A stretch of DNA of 64,000 bases from Streptomyces longhuiensis (GCF_020616555.1 NZ_CP085173.1:9440001-9504000), one strand, 5' to 3'; counted from the first letter of the stretch, positions 52,384 to 61,058 are shown. The notes: generated from the sequence alone by a model not told the origin. Numbers and translations: made by a program.

Positions 52384-52923
52384 TCAGAGCCAGTTCGCTG
52401 TCTGCAGCACGGCCATGGCAGTTGCCGTGATGGATTTCTTGCTGGCATCGATGGTGAAGTCCTCGACCTCGGCCTGATCGAGAATTCGGTCGAGTTCACC
52501 CGAACGCTTCAGATGCCAGCGCAGCCCGTCGTGGTCGTCGCCATGGCGATGGGCGAGGCGCTGATGCACTGTGGGCAGGTGGACTCGTAGGCGACACACA
52601 GAGAGGTCAATGCCGACTGCTTCCTCGTAGTGGTCGCGATCGGCCTGGCTTTCGGCCACCCCGGCGAGGACAAGCCGGGTCGCGCCGGCGTCGAGATAGT
52701 TGCCCGCCACGCAGCGTAGGTTCCGCAACAGCATGCCGACGTTGAAGCGATCAGCTGCGGGCGTCGGCCAGGACCGGCGCAAGCAATCGAGATCCATCAC
52801 GGCGCTGGGGATCTCCGCGTTGGTGAGCAGGGCACCTATTGCCTCGGCTACTGAGGTCTTGCCGGCACCGACGGTGCCGGTGATCAGCAGAGCGCGGGGG
52901 ACTGGGCGAGCGTCAGGCGGCAT
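52384..52923 (-). CDS. P-loop nucleoside/small-molecule kinase-like ATPase
   Basis: A 179-aa protein with N-terminal Walker A LLITGTVGAGKTSVAEAIG (~12-30), then AVMDLDCLRRSWPTPAADRF (a D-x-D substrate/Mg2+ segment like adenylylsulfate or gluconate kinases), RLVLAGVAESQADRDHYEEA, LPTVHQRLAHRHGDDHDGLR-WHLKRSGEL (lid-like basic region) and a C-terminal FTIDASKKSITATAMAVL. It belongs to the AAA_18/AAA_33-type small kinases found in actinobacteria; substrate unknown. ATG 52923 was chosen over the upstream GTG 52944 by length. A fragment of a similar C-terminus survives nearby at 53285-53390. Confidence 0.75.
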   Translation of the reverse strand: MPPDARPVPRALLITGTVGAGKTSVAEAIGALLTNAEIPSAVMDLDCLRRSWPTPAADRFNVGMLLRNLRCVAGNYLDAGATRLVLAGVAESQADRDHYEEAVGIDLSVCRLRVHLPTVHQRLAHRHGDDHDGLRWHLKRSGELDRILDQAEVEDFTIDASKKSITATAMAVLQTANWL

Positions 52924-53284
52924 GCCACAGATCGTAGGGCTCACCCGAAATCACTGAGATACAGAACAGGGCATGGCTCGCGAATTGCGGCACAGCCGCA
53001 CCGACGAAGCGGTGAAACTCAGCACTGACTCGGTGAGTTGTCCGGCGAAGCGGGCACCACGAACGACTGCGCAGCCGCCGAGTACACCATCACCGCGGCA
53101 CCACTGATGGCCGCCCGGACGAGATCGAGCAGGAGATCCGTTCCGCCCTGGCCCGCTGCAACTGCGGCCCGGTGGCTGTCTGCCACAGCCTGGACGACTA
53201 CCTGCGCAACCTGCGCGACGATCTGGCTGACGAGGACCCGCCGACGTCCACGAGGACCCACCGACGCCCGCGCGCTCTGTCAGA

Positions 53285-53390
53285 GCGGATGAGGAGTCGT
53301 CCTATGACGGCGGCTGCGATCTGCTCGGCGGCCTGGTCGGGTGTCAGATGCGTGGTGTCGATGACTTCGGCCTCGGTGTGCAGCTGAAGC
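53285..53390 (-). pseudogene. C-terminal scrap of a P-loop kinase-like protein
   Basis: QLQLHTEAEVIDTTHLTPDQ-AAEQIAAAVIGRLL matches the end of small NMP-kinase-like ATPases (VIDTTxLTPxxAAxxI), where the last strand and helix close the fold. Nothing upstream in frame continues the fold; instead the frame joins a permease scrap. Confidence 0.4.
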
Positions 53391-53392
53391 TG

Positions 53393-53464
53393 ATGGCCAC
53401 GGCGACCGCACCGACGAGGATGACGCTGGCGATGCACTGCAGGACGCTGCCGACTCCGGGTACG
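53393..53464 (-). pseudogene. Fragment of a second DrrB-like ABC permease
   Basis: GSVLQCIASVILVGAVAVAI is nearly the same as GSVLQCIASVVLVSAVAVAI in the intact permease at 53766-54557, but the rest of the gene is absent. It points to a further partial copy of the exporter cassette, fused by rearrangement to the kinase scrap. Confidence 0.6.
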
Positions 53465-53465
53465 A

Positions 53466-53765
53466 CGACGCCGGCTACGAGCTGGACCGGCTGCTGAGGG
53501 AACCGGTTTGAGGGATCTCACGCTCCTGGCCGTGGGTCTCAGTGTGGGACTGGCCATGCGTGCGTGTGCCGGGCGGTGGTGGGCAGTTAGGGGAGCGACC
53601 TGCGGGCGCACCCCTGACGGGGTGTTGAGGGGATACGGGTGTGGCGGCGTACTCCGACGTGATGTCGGGGTGCGCCGCCACGGGGTGGTGCGGTAGGGGT
53701 TGTGTTGCCGTCACGGGGTGGTGCGGGTGCGGGATTTGCGGGTGGGGTCCGCGTGGTCATGCGGG
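53466..53765. other. Decayed intergenic region with repeated CACGGGGTGGTGCGG
   Basis: The 15-bp sequence CACGGGGTGGTGCGG occurs at about 53678 and 53715. A weak hairpin CACCCC-TGAC-GGGGTG (53609-53624) could act as a distal terminator for the ABC operon. No gene seen. Confidence 0.4.
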
Positions 53766-54557
53766 CTACTTCGGGTCGTCGTTGAACTTCGCTTTGGACC
53801 AGTAGTAGCCGAGGATGGTCAGGCCGAGGCTCCAGGCGATGGTGAGCCAGCCGTTGTTGCCGATCTCGGTGCCGAGGAGGAGTCCGCGGAGGGTTTCGAT
53901 GGCGGGGGTGAAGGGCTGGTATTCGGCGATGGGCTGGAACCAGCCGGGCATGGTGTCGGTGGGGATGAAGGCGCTGGACAGCAGGGGCAGCAGGATGAGG
54001 GGCATGGCGTTGTTGCTGGCGGCTTCGGCGTTGGGGCTGATCAGTCCCATGCCGACGGCGATCCAGGTGAGCGCCGTCGCGAACAGCACGAGTAGCCCGA
54101 ACGCGGCGATCCATTCAAGGGCGGTGGCGTCCGTGGAGCGGAACCCGATCGCCACGGCGACAGCACTCACCAGCACCACGCTCGCGATGCATTGCAGCAC
54201 GCTTCCGATGACGTGCCCGATGAGCACCGATCCGCGGTGGATCGCCATCGTGCGGAAGCGGGCGATGATCCCTTCGGTCATGTCGTTGGAGACGGAGACG
54301 GCGGTTCCGATGGTGGTGGAGCCGATCGTCATCAGGAGCAGGCCGGGGACGATGTAGGCGATGTAGACGGAGCGGTCGGCGCCGGTGCCGCCGATGCCGG
54401 CGCTCATCACGTCGCCGAAGATGTAGACGAAGAGCAGGAGCAGCATGATCGGGGTGAGCAGCAGGTTGAGGGTGAGCGAGGGGTAGCGCCGGGCGTGCAG
54501 GAGGTTGCGGCGCAGCATCGTGGACGAGTCGCGTACGGCGAGGGACAGGGAGCTCAT
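53766..54557 (-). CDS. ABC-2 type exporter permease (DrrB-like)
   Basis: A 263-aa membrane protein with six predicted helices: LTLNLLLTPIMLLLLFVYIFG, YIAYIVPGLLLMTIGSTTIG, VLQCIASVVLVSAVAVAIGF, IAAFGLLVLFATALTWIAVG, NAMPLILLPLLSSAFIPTDT, and a C-terminal WLTIAWSLGLTILGYYWSKA. The ABC-2 signature GLISPNAEAASNNAMPLILL is the DrrB/daunorubicin-type. AAGGAGGAAG before ATG 54557 lies in the end of the ATPase gene, and the two overlap by 4 bp. Forms an exporter with the ATPase; substrate unknown. Confidence 0.9.
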   Translation of the reverse strand: MSSLSLAVRDSSTMLRRNLLHARRYPSLTLNLLLTPIMLLLLFVYIFGDVMSAGIGGTGADRSVYIAYIVPGLLLMTIGSTTIGTAVSVSNDMTEGIIARFRTMAIHRGSVLIGHVIGSVLQCIASVVLVSAVAVAIGFRSTDATALEWIAAFGLLVLFATALTWIAVGMGLISPNAEAASNNAMPLILLPLLSSAFIPTDTMPGWFQPIAEYQPFTPAIETLRGLLLGTEIGNNGWLTIAWSLGLTILGYYWSKAKFNDDPK

Positions 54558-55525
54558 CGGGCTTCCTCCTTGGGCTGGTTGGGCTGGTTGGGGATGCCGG
54601 TGTTGCCGGTGAGGGCGAAGAACACGTCGTCGAGGTCGGGCGTGTGGACGGTCAGTTCGTCGGCCTCGATGCCGGCGGAGTCCAGGTGGTCGAGGAGGGA
54701 GCGCAGTTCGCGCTGGCTGCCGTCGCTGGGGATCTGCAGGGTGAGGGACTCGTCGTCGCGGTGGGCCTCGTGCAGTGTGAGGGCGGCGGACTGGTAGGCG
54801 TCGGGGTCGGTGAACCGGAGTCGGATGTGTCCGCCGGGGATGAGCCGCTTGAGTTCCTCGGCGCTGCCTTCGGCGGCGATCGTGCCGTTGTTGAGGACGG
54901 CGATGCGGTCGGCGAGTTCGTCGGCCTCGTCGAGGTACTGGGTGGTGAGGAAGACGGTGACACCGTCGGAGACCAGTTCGCGGATGATGCCCCACATGTT
55001 GTGCCGGGCGCGGGGGTCGAGGCCGGTGGTCGGTTCGTCGAGGAAGATGATCCGCGGGTTGCCGACCAGCGTCATGGCGATGTCGAGGCGGCGTTTCATG
55101 CCGCCGGAGTAGGTGGAGGCGGGTTTCTTCGCGGCGTCGGTGAGGTCGAACCGTTCCAGCAACTCGGCTGCGACGCGCCGCCCTTCAGGTTTGGGCAGGT
55201 GGTGCAGGTCGGCCATGAGGAGCATGTTCTCCTCGCCGGTGATCAGGCCGTCGACGGCGGAGAACTGCCCGGTGACACCGATCGCAGCCCGGACCGCGTG
55301 CGCCTTGGTCGCGAGGTTGTGTCCGCCTACGTGGATCTCGCCGGTGCCAGGGCCGGGGGAGAGGAGGGTGGAAAGGATCTTGACTGCGGTGGTCTTGCCG
55401 GCGCCGTTCGGGCCGAGCAGGGCGAAGATGGTTCCCTCGGGGACGGCCAGGTCGATGCCGTCGAGGACGGTCTTGTCGCCGTAGGACTTGCGCAGCCCGT
55501 TCGCCGCGATGGCCAGGTTTGTCAT
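54554..55525 (-). CDS. ABC exporter ATP-binding protein (DrrA-like)
   Basis: A 323-aa ATPase. Walker A GPNGAGKTT (~38-46), Q-loop VTGQFSAVDGLITGEEN, signature YSGGMKRRLDIAMTL, Walker B RIIFLDEPTTGLDPRAR, H-loop region VFLTTQYLDEADELADR (Gln in place of the usual His, as in DrrA relatives), and a C-terminal DUF4162-like domain. A GAGGAG box precedes ATG 55525. It is the middle gene of a DUF4097-ATPase-permease operon; the DUF4097 stop is 30 bp upstream. Confidence 0.93.
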   Translation of the reverse strand: MTNLAIAANGLRKSYGDKTVLDGIDLAVPEGTIFALLGPNGAGKTTAVKILSTLLSPGPGTGEIHVGGHNLATKAHAVRAAIGVTGQFSAVDGLITGEENMLLMADLHHLPKPEGRRVAAELLERFDLTDAAKKPASTYSGGMKRRLDIAMTLVGNPRIIFLDEPTTGLDPRARHNMWGIIRELVSDGVTVFLTTQYLDEADELADRIAVLNNGTIAAEGSAEELKRLIPGGHIRLRFTDPDAYQSAALTLHEAHRDDESLTLQIPSDGSQRELRSLLDHLDSAGIEADELTVHTPDLDDVFFALTGNTGIPNQPNQPKEEAR

Positions 55526-55555
55526 GCTGACTGCTCCTCAGAGACTGGGGGTGGG

Positions 55556-56227
55556 TTAGAGGCTGCGGGCGGTGATGTCGCCGTGGGCGGTGGTGGCCTG
55601 GATGTTGAGGCCGGCGTTGGCGCCGTCGGTGTTCTTCAGGGTGTTGTGGATGCGTCCGTAGGTGGTGCCGGCGTCGAGGGTGGCGGAGGTGCCGTGGGCG
55701 GCGCCGATGGTGATGTCACCGGACTCGGTGCGCAGTTCGACCGTCCCGCTCGTGGCTTCGGCGATGTTCAGGTCGCCCTTTTGGGTGCTGATGTGTGCGG
55801 GGCCGGTCAGGCGGCCGACGAGGATGTCGCCGGCCTGGAGGGTGAGGCGGGCGCTCGCGGTCTCGTCGAGCTTGACCGGTCCCTGCGCGCCGTCGAAGGT
55901 GACGTTGCCGAGGCGTCCCACGCCCCGCAGTTCGGCGGCGGCGGTCTTCGCCTCGACGCGGGAGCCGGCGGGCAGTTGGACGGTGACTTCGACGGATCCG
56001 GAGTTGCCGAGGATCCGGTTCTTCGCGGCGGCTGCCTCGATGCGCAGGACTCCGTCGGCGTAGGCGACCGTGACCTGTTCGGCGGCCTTGATGTCGCGGG
56101 TCTTGGACTTGTCGGCGGGCAGGATCTCGACGCATGTGTCGGTGCGGTCGGCGGCGATGAACTGGATGCGTCCGGCGGGGATGTCCAGGACGGCGGTGAT
56201 GGGGGAGGGGGTGTCGAACTTCTGCAT
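55556..56227 (-). CDS. DUF4097-family beta-strand repeat protein, copy 2
   Basis: A 223-aa near-duplicate of the protein at 31575-32246, with roughly 17 substitutions (for example Ile10 for Val, Arg-Val for Pro-Ile in PAGSRVEAK, NITARSL end identical). AAGGAG before ATG 56227 is retained. Here it heads an operon with the DrrAB-type exporter, probably the ancestral arrangement, with its own divergent regulator reduced to a stub. The upstream operator boxes are intact, so the regulator at 32537 may act here in trans. Confidence 0.87.
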   Translation of the reverse strand: MQKFDTPSPITAVLDIPAGRIQFIAADRTDTCVEILPADKSKTRDIKAAEQVTVAYADGVLRIEAAAAKNRILGNSGSVEVTVQLPAGSRVEAKTAAAELRGVGRLGNVTFDGAQGPVKLDETASARLTLQAGDILVGRLTGPAHISTQKGDLNIAEATSGTVELRTESGDITIGAAHGTSATLDAGTTYGRIHNTLKNTDGANAGLNIQATTAHGDITARSL

Positions 56228-56339
56228 GGTGTGCTCCTTGAATCCGTTGTTTCTGATGGGTGAAACGCTACGTTGCATTCAAGGATCGAGCAACAGCCTT
56301 CCTATGCAAGAACCCTATAGCTGCAGGTAGTTGCAGGGA

Positions 56340-56400
56340 TTTCATTGCAATGGTCTGGACCCTAACGCAACAGGCAGCACCTCTGGTTGTTGCAATGAAA
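56340..56400. promoter_or_regulatory. Paired inverted operator boxes TTTCATTGCAA/TTGCAATGAAA (copy 2)
   Basis: TTTCATTGCAA at 56340-56350 and TTGCAATGAAA at 56390-56400, 39 nt apart, exactly as in copy 1 but for one base of spacing. Conservation of both boxes in diverged flanking sequence suggests function. Confidence 0.65.
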
Positions 56401-56498
56401 TGGGAGTGAACGCTATGTCGACCGGTGCGATCCCGGACGCGAAGGCCGGACGTCGGGCGCGAGTCAGGGGAGGTCGGAGCTGGCGCAGGGAAAGGGGA

Positions 56499-56555
56499 AT
56501 GCCAGAAGACAGACTTACTCAGCCACAGCGTGGTGCAGGCGACGGGTACCGATGA
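56499..56555 (+). pseudogene. Stub of the divergent HTH/MarR-like regulator
   Basis: An ATG with AAAGGGGA upstream opens MPEDRLTQPQRG then runs out in a stop after 18 codons. GACTTACTCAGCC-AGCGT is shared with the start of the intact regulator at 32537 (RLTQPERQQ), but homology ends there, so only the promoter and first codons remain. Confidence 0.65.
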
Positions 56556-56934
56556 ACTCCAAACTGCTGTACGAGCGTGAACTGGGCCGCATCGCAGCCG
56601 GTGCCGACATCGACGCACTCACCCTCATCTGGTCGGTGGCGGGCATCTCTTATTCGCAGACCGCGACTCCGGCCCGCCGACCACGGCAGCCGTCAACAAG
56701 CTCGTGGCGGCGGTCATCCCCGACGCCGTGCAGCGACGGCCGGTCTGGACGGACCCCTGAGTGTCGGCAAGATTGGAATGACGACAGGGGCGGCAGGTGT
56801 CCAATGAACCCCGGTATTCCGGGACCTCTCGATGACTCGAATCCATCCACTGAACCTGGCCTCGCCGTCTATGCGAGGTGACCTATTGGTGACGTATTGA
56901 GCGTCGTCAAAGTTCGAACGACCCCGTGACCAGG
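56556..56934. other. Decayed region after the regulator stub
   Basis: An ATG overlapping the stub's stop opens MNSKLLYERELGRIAAGADI-DALTLIWSVAGISYSQ, protein-like for ~40 residues before becoming Arg/Pro-rich; another frame then gives TTAAVNKLVAAVIPDAVQRR-PVWTDP and a stop. Possibly one broken gene with a frameshift; no family recognised. Confidence 0.35.
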
Positions 56935-57411
56935 TGCGCACCGCTCAGCGAGCGGCGTCGGCGGGCCCGGAGTGGGTCGAGCGACGGCGGGGCGCCGCGA
57001 AGTGTGGCGATGTCGCCTTCGGGCAGCCCGGCCGGTCTGGACGCCGGGGCCGCGATCCGCATGGCGGACATCCCGCGCGAGGGCCCGGCCCGACTCGGTG
57101 ATCACAACGTAGGTTCCGCGTCTGTTCTCGCAGCTACAGGTGACCCTGCCGGCCTTCTCCATCCGGCCCACGACCTGGGTCATGCTCGGCAACCGCACCC
57201 CTTCGGCGCGAGCCGGCTCGGCGACCTTCCGTGGGCCGTCGATGAGCCGATTGACCACCGAGTTCTGTGCCACGGCGAGCGGCAGGGTCTCGGTCTCGCG
57301 GCGCATTGCCTGACTCGCGCCGAGCAGGCGTGAGATCGGCCGGCAGGCCAGCTCTTCGATCGTTGAGTCGGAGGCGCCGGCCCCCTGCCTGGACTGTCGA
57401 GGGCCGTCCAC
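56935..57411 (-). pseudogene. Frameshifted MarR family regulator
   Basis: The frame from 57411 gives LLGASQAMRRETETLPLAVA-QNSVVNRLIDGPRKVAEPAR-AEGVRLPSMTQVVGRMEKAG, the MarR winged helix (helix-turn-helix PRKVAEPARAEGVRLPSMTQ). After GRALARDVRHADR homology moves to another frame (RPARLPEGDIATLRGAPPSL, the usual MarR C-terminal dimer helix). The Arg-rich tail in the first frame is therefore not native. The gene is probably inactive; a sequencing error would be the alternative. Confidence 0.6.
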
Positions 57412-57551
57412 CTTGCGTCAGGCTCGGCTGCTGTGGCCCCTGACGTGGTGACAGCGGGCGCATCGCCGTTTTCTATCCAAAGCCCCACCCTGCGATCGTG
57501 GACGGGAGCATTCCCACGTTCGCGATGCAAGCTGTTCGAACCGGCGAGGTC

Positions 57552-58433
57552 TCAGCCCTGGTTCTGAACCTCTTCGACGAGTGCGTCCGCTGCGAGCAGA
57601 CCGAGGCCGTGAGAGGCGAGGGGGCTGTCGCCCGTGAGGAGCTTGCGGTCCCGGTGCGTCTTGCCGGTCATGTCATCGTTGATGACGTTCACTCCTTGCT
57701 CTCGGAGTAGTCCGGCGACCAGCCACTGCAACCGGCCGGGAAGGTAGCCGATGTCGAGATTGGGTCCCTCGTCGAGCGAGTCGGGGAAGACACAGACCTC
57801 GTACCCCCTGAACGGCGACTCGTCCTTGCCCAGCGAGGCGGCCAGCAGTGAGGCCGGCCCATGACACAAAGTGATGACGAACTTGTCGTTGCCCAGAGCC
57901 CAGTCGAGCGTTTTCGTGACGTCCTCGCTGGTCGGCAGACCGACCACGGCCCCGTGTCCGCCCGGGATGAAGACGGCGATGTAGTCCGATTCCTCACCAA
58001 GATCGTCGGCGACGACGTCGGCAAGGTCCTTGGGCTGCTTCAGCTTCGGCTTGAGCGCCTCGTACGTTGCCCGGACCGCTTCGTCCTCTTCCGGCATGGC
58101 CCACAGTTCCAGCTTCGCCGGGTAGCCTCCCACGGTGGCGACGTCGACGTTGAAGCCCGCTTCCATCAAGTGGTGAGCGGGAAGAAGCATCTCGACCGGA
58201 TGATTGCCGGTGGAGAACATCTTTCCGTTCTGTGTCAGAACGTAGCGTTCCGCGGCCGCGATCATGAGCACCTTCCACTTTCCCCCGGTGTAGGCGCCCT
58301 TGTGTTGCACTCCGTCGAAGTTGGTCTTCGGGGCGGTGTACTGACTCAGTGAAAATGGTGAGGGGAAGAACGCGTTGTCTTCGGCCGGATCCGGTGTCGG
58401 AGCCCTGCTCAAATCGCCTGTGTCAGATGACAT
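57552..58433 (-). CDS. hchA: Glyoxalase III / protein deglycase (DJ-1/PfpI superfamily)
   Basis: A 293-aa HchA/Hsp31-type protein that converts methylglyoxal to lactate without glutathione and may deglycate proteins. Features: N-terminal extension with [52 protein letters not shown], Glu in [26 protein letters not shown], and the nucleophile elbow [15 protein letters not shown] with the catalytic Cys. C-terminal [20 protein letters not shown] is typical of Hsp31. Length matches the family (~285-295). AGCAGG precedes ATG 58433. Monocistronic, next to a broken MarR gene. Confidence 0.92.
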   Translation of the reverse strand: MSSDTGDLSRAPTPDPAEDNAFFPSPFSLSQYTAPKTNFDGVQHKGAYTGGKWKVLMIAAAERYVLTQNGKMFSTGNHPVEMLLPAHHLMEAGFNVDVATVGGYPAKLELWAMPEEDEAVRATYEALKPKLKQPKDLADVVADDLGEESDYIAVFIPGGHGAVVGLPTSEDVTKTLDWALGNDKFVITLCHGPASLLAASLGKDESPFRGYEVCVFPDSLDEGPNLDIGYLPGRLQWLVAGLLREQGVNVINDDMTGKTHRDRKLLTGDSPLASHGLGLLAADALVEEVQNQG

Positions 58434-58696
58434 GCTGACAACCTGCTTTCATGACGGGCTGAAGTCTCGGCAATGGCCGTTCGACAGGTGCATCACCGAC
58501 GGGGCGGGAATCAGGGGGCGAAATCGGCATCCCCTTCCAGAACGTCCGTGATGATGCTAACGCGCCCGAATCGGCCCGGCAGGTGGATCTTGCCGAGCCG
58601 TGGTCCATTCAGTGAGGCCGCCCCCGCCCGCTGCGGCAACGGGTGGGAGCGCCTCGCTCTCTCCCTTCGCATCCGCACCGGGCACCTGCGGCATAA

Positions 58697-58715
58697 CTTG
58701 CATCTCAAGTGCAAG
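58697..58715. promoter_or_regulatory. NsrR operator candidate upstream of nsrR
   Basis: CTTGCA-N7-TGCAAG, a perfect 6-bp inverted repeat, lies 18 bp before the nsrR start. It contains TCTCAAGTGCA, also seen as TCTCAAATGCA before hmp (59226-59236), as expected for a shared NsrR site and autoregulation. Confidence 0.6.
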
Positions 58716-58732
58716 ATTTATACTCTGCGCTC

Positions 58733-59176
58733 ATGAGGCTGACACGATTCACGGATCTGTCGCTGCGCGTACTGATGCGCCTCGCGGTCGAGGAGGGGGA
58801 CCAGCCCACCACGCGCGAGGTCGCAGCCGCCATGGCGGTCCCGTACACCCACGCTGCGAAGGCCGTGGCCAAGCTGCAGCACCTTGGCCTGATCGAGGCC
58901 CGGCGCGGGCGAGGCGGCGGGCTCGCCCTCACCGCCATCGGGCGCGGGGCGTCGATCGGTGCGCTGGTGAGGGAGCTCGAGGGTGCGGGTGACGTCGTGG
59001 ACTGTGACGGCACCACGCCGTGCCCGCTGCGCGCGGCATGCCGACTCCGCGGTGCGCTGCGCCAGGCGCAGGAGGCGTTCTTCGCGTCCCTGGATCCCTT
59101 GACGCTGAGTGATCTCGTCCAGGCTCCGACCGGACCGCTGCTCGTCACCCTTTCTCCCACCCTCGAGGTCGACTGA
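58733..59176 (+). CDS. nsrR: NO-sensing Rrf2 family repressor NsrR
   Basis: A 147-aa Rrf2 protein. Starts MRLTRFTDLSLRVLMRLAVE; the winged helix follows (TTREVAAAMAVPYTHAAKAV-AKLQHLGLIEARRGRGGGLAL). Three cysteines, Cys91, Cys97 and Cys103 (CDGTTPCPLRAAC), ligate the iron-sulfur cluster; Asp8, which is the fourth ligand in S. coelicolor NsrR, is present. Nitric oxide destroys the cluster and lifts repression. ATG 58733 fits the family start. Directly upstream of hmp, its main target. Confidence 0.93.
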   Translation: MRLTRFTDLSLRVLMRLAVEEGDQPTTREVAAAMAVPYTHAAKAVAKLQHLGLIEARRGRGGGLALTAIGRGASIGALVRELEGAGDVVDCDGTTPCPLRAACRLRGALRQAQEAFFASLDPLTLSDLVQAPTGPLLVTLSPTLEVD

Positions 59177-59223
59177 CCACTCTGCCCCCGCACCATCTCG
59201 CCTTCCCCGCACCCTTAAATACG

Positions 59224-59240
59224 ACTCTCAAATGCATATT
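59224..59240. promoter_or_regulatory. NsrR operator candidate in the hmp promoter
   Basis: ACTCTCAAATGCATATT shares TCTCAA(A/G)TGCA with the nsrR upstream site. It ends at the Shine-Dalgarno AAGGAG (59241-59246), so bound NsrR would block transcription start or elongation of hmp. Confidence 0.55.
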
Positions 59241-59254
59241 AAGGAGATCTGCTG

Positions 59255-60460
59255 ATGCTCACCGACCAGTCGGCCGTGATCGTCCGCGCCACACTCCCCG
59301 CCGTCGGCGCCGCCATCGAGGACATCACGGGACGCTTCTACGAGCGGCTGTTCGCCGCCCACCCGGAGCTTCTGCGCGACCTGTTCAATCGCGGCAACCA
59401 GGCCGCCGGCGCCCAGCGCCAGGCCCTCGCCGGCTCCATCGCGGCCTTCGCCACCTACCTGGTGGACCACCCCGACGACCGGCCCGACGTGATGCTGCAC
59501 CGTATCGCTCACAAGCACGCGTCCCTCGGCGTACGGGCCGACCAGTACTCGACCGTGCACGAGCACCTCTTCGCCGCCATCGCCGAGGTCCTCGGCGACG
59601 CGGTGACACCCGAGGTGGCCCAGGCTTGGGACGAGGTGTACTGGCTGATGGCGAACGCGCTCACCACGATCGAGGAACGCCTGTACGCGGAAGCCGGTGT
59701 CGTCGACGCAAACGTGTGGCGGGAGTGGGAGGTCATTGCCCGCACCGACGCGACCGCCGACGTCGCCGCGTTCGCCCTTCGGCCCGGCGACGGCCGACCC
59801 GCGCCCGCGTTCAAGGCCGGGCAGTATGTCTCCGTTCAGGTTCAACTCGCTGACGGAGCACGGCAGATACGCCAGTACAGCCTCACCGGCGCACCGTCTG
59901 CCACGACCCGTTCGATCGCGGTGAAGCGGGTGCACGGAGCCGCCGGGACCCCCGACGGCGAGGTCTCGCGCCATCTGCACGCGCACGTCCGCGAAGGAGA
60001 CCGGCTGCGCGTCTCGGCCCCGTACGGCGATCTGGTCCTCGCGGCCGACGAGGCCCCGCTGCTGCTGGCGTCGGCCGGCATCGGCTGCACGCCCATGCTC
60101 GCCATGCTGGAGCAGCTCACGGCCATCGGTCACGCAGGACCTGTCACGGTCGTGCACGCGGACCGTTCGCCCGACACGCACGCGCTGCGCACCGAGCACG
60201 AGGCGCTGACGGCCAAACTCCCGGACGCCACCGCGCACTTCTGGTACGAGCACGCCGCCGACGGACACGCCGGCGACGGGCACCGCACCGGCCAGGTCGA
60301 CCTTACGGACGTACCGATCGCACCCGGCACGCGCGCCTACCTCTGTGGTCCGCTCCCCTTCATGCGCGCGGTGCGCGGGCAGTTGCTCGACCGGGGCGTC
60401 GCGGCCGCCGACATCCACTACGAAGTCTTTGGGCCGGACCTGTGGCTCGCCGCCGCCTGA
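59255..60460 (+). CDS. hmp: Flavohaemoglobin (nitric oxide dioxygenase)
   Basis: A 401-aa enzyme converting NO and O2 to nitrate with NAD(P)H. Globin domain ~1-145: B10 Tyr in RFYERLF (Tyr29), proximal His in IAHKHASLGVRADQY (His88), EVYWLMANALTTIEERLY. FAD-binding ferredoxin reductase-like domain ~150-255 with RQIRQYSLTGAP. NAD domain ~260-401 with LASAGIGCTPMLAML, YLCGPLPFM and C-terminal YEVFGPD. AAGGAG lies 8 bp before ATG 59255. Controlled by NsrR immediately upstream. Confidence 0.95.
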   Translation: MLTDQSAVIVRATLPAVGAAIEDITGRFYERLFAAHPELLRDLFNRGNQAAGAQRQALAGSIAAFATYLVDHPDDRPDVMLHRIAHKHASLGVRADQYSTVHEHLFAAIAEVLGDAVTPEVAQAWDEVYWLMANALTTIEERLYAEAGVVDANVWREWEVIARTDATADVAAFALRPGDGRPAPAFKAGQYVSVQVQLADGARQIRQYSLTGAPSATTRSIAVKRVHGAAGTPDGEVSRHLHAHVREGDRLRVSAPYGDLVLAADEAPLLLASAGIGCTPMLAMLEQLTAIGHAGPVTVVHADRSPDTHALRTEHEALTAKLPDATAHFWYEHAADGHAGDGHRTGQVDLTDVPIAPGTRAYLCGPLPFMRAVRGQLLDRGVAAADIHYEVFGPDLWLAAA

Positions 60461-60659
60461 CCGCCACCGGGGCACGGCACCTCGCCGCTCGCTTTCTTCT
60501 GCGAACCCCCGGGGACACGCCGGCTCGCTGCCCGTCGGCGCCACGAGGACCGGAAGATCTGTTCCACCGGACCGCAGTTTGCCCGCGCCAACTCCTCCTG
60601 GAGGGTGCGGGCGTCAGGCCGCCGCGGCCACGGTCCCGAGATGGTGCGGTAAGCCCAGA
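60461..60659. other. Short decayed stretch after hmp
   Basis: No gene or terminator recognised. A plus frame is open into the phosphatase remnant downstream. Confidence 0.35.
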
Positions 60660-60798
60660 CAGCCCTGCCGAACGCATCGAGCCCTTCGCGGCCGCATCCC
60701 CGGGCGAGCTGATCGGCCACCTCGGGACCGACCTGCCGGCCTACGCCTCCGACAACCTCGACGACGACGCTGCGGTCTTGGTGGTCCGCCGCGACTAG
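60660..60798 (+). pseudogene. C-terminal remnant of a SpoIIE/PP2C phosphatase
   Basis: The frame ends SPGELIGHLGTDLPAYASDN-LDDDAAVLVVRRD. The D-DDAAVLVVRR ending is the last metal-binding strand of PP2C/SpoIIE phosphatases. The rest of the domain is absent. Third trace of this family in the window. Confidence 0.45.
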
Positions 60799-61058
60799 GA
60801 ACCGTGTCCGATTGTGATCAATCAGCGTGACTGAGCCCCCGAGTTGATCACTGAGTGCTTCACCTGGCAGGGCTCACGCTCAGTTCTGCGCCAGGCGTGG
60901 TGTAGCGGCCTTCATACTCTTTGCAACTGTCCGGAGGGGCGTCGGAGGCTTGTCGGCGATGACCGTGATCTGTCGGCGATGTGTCGGAGAAGGCTGCGAC
61001 GTTGGGCGGGTTGGTGCTCGCCATGAGCACGCTGCCCGAGCGCAAGGAGCCTGTCATC

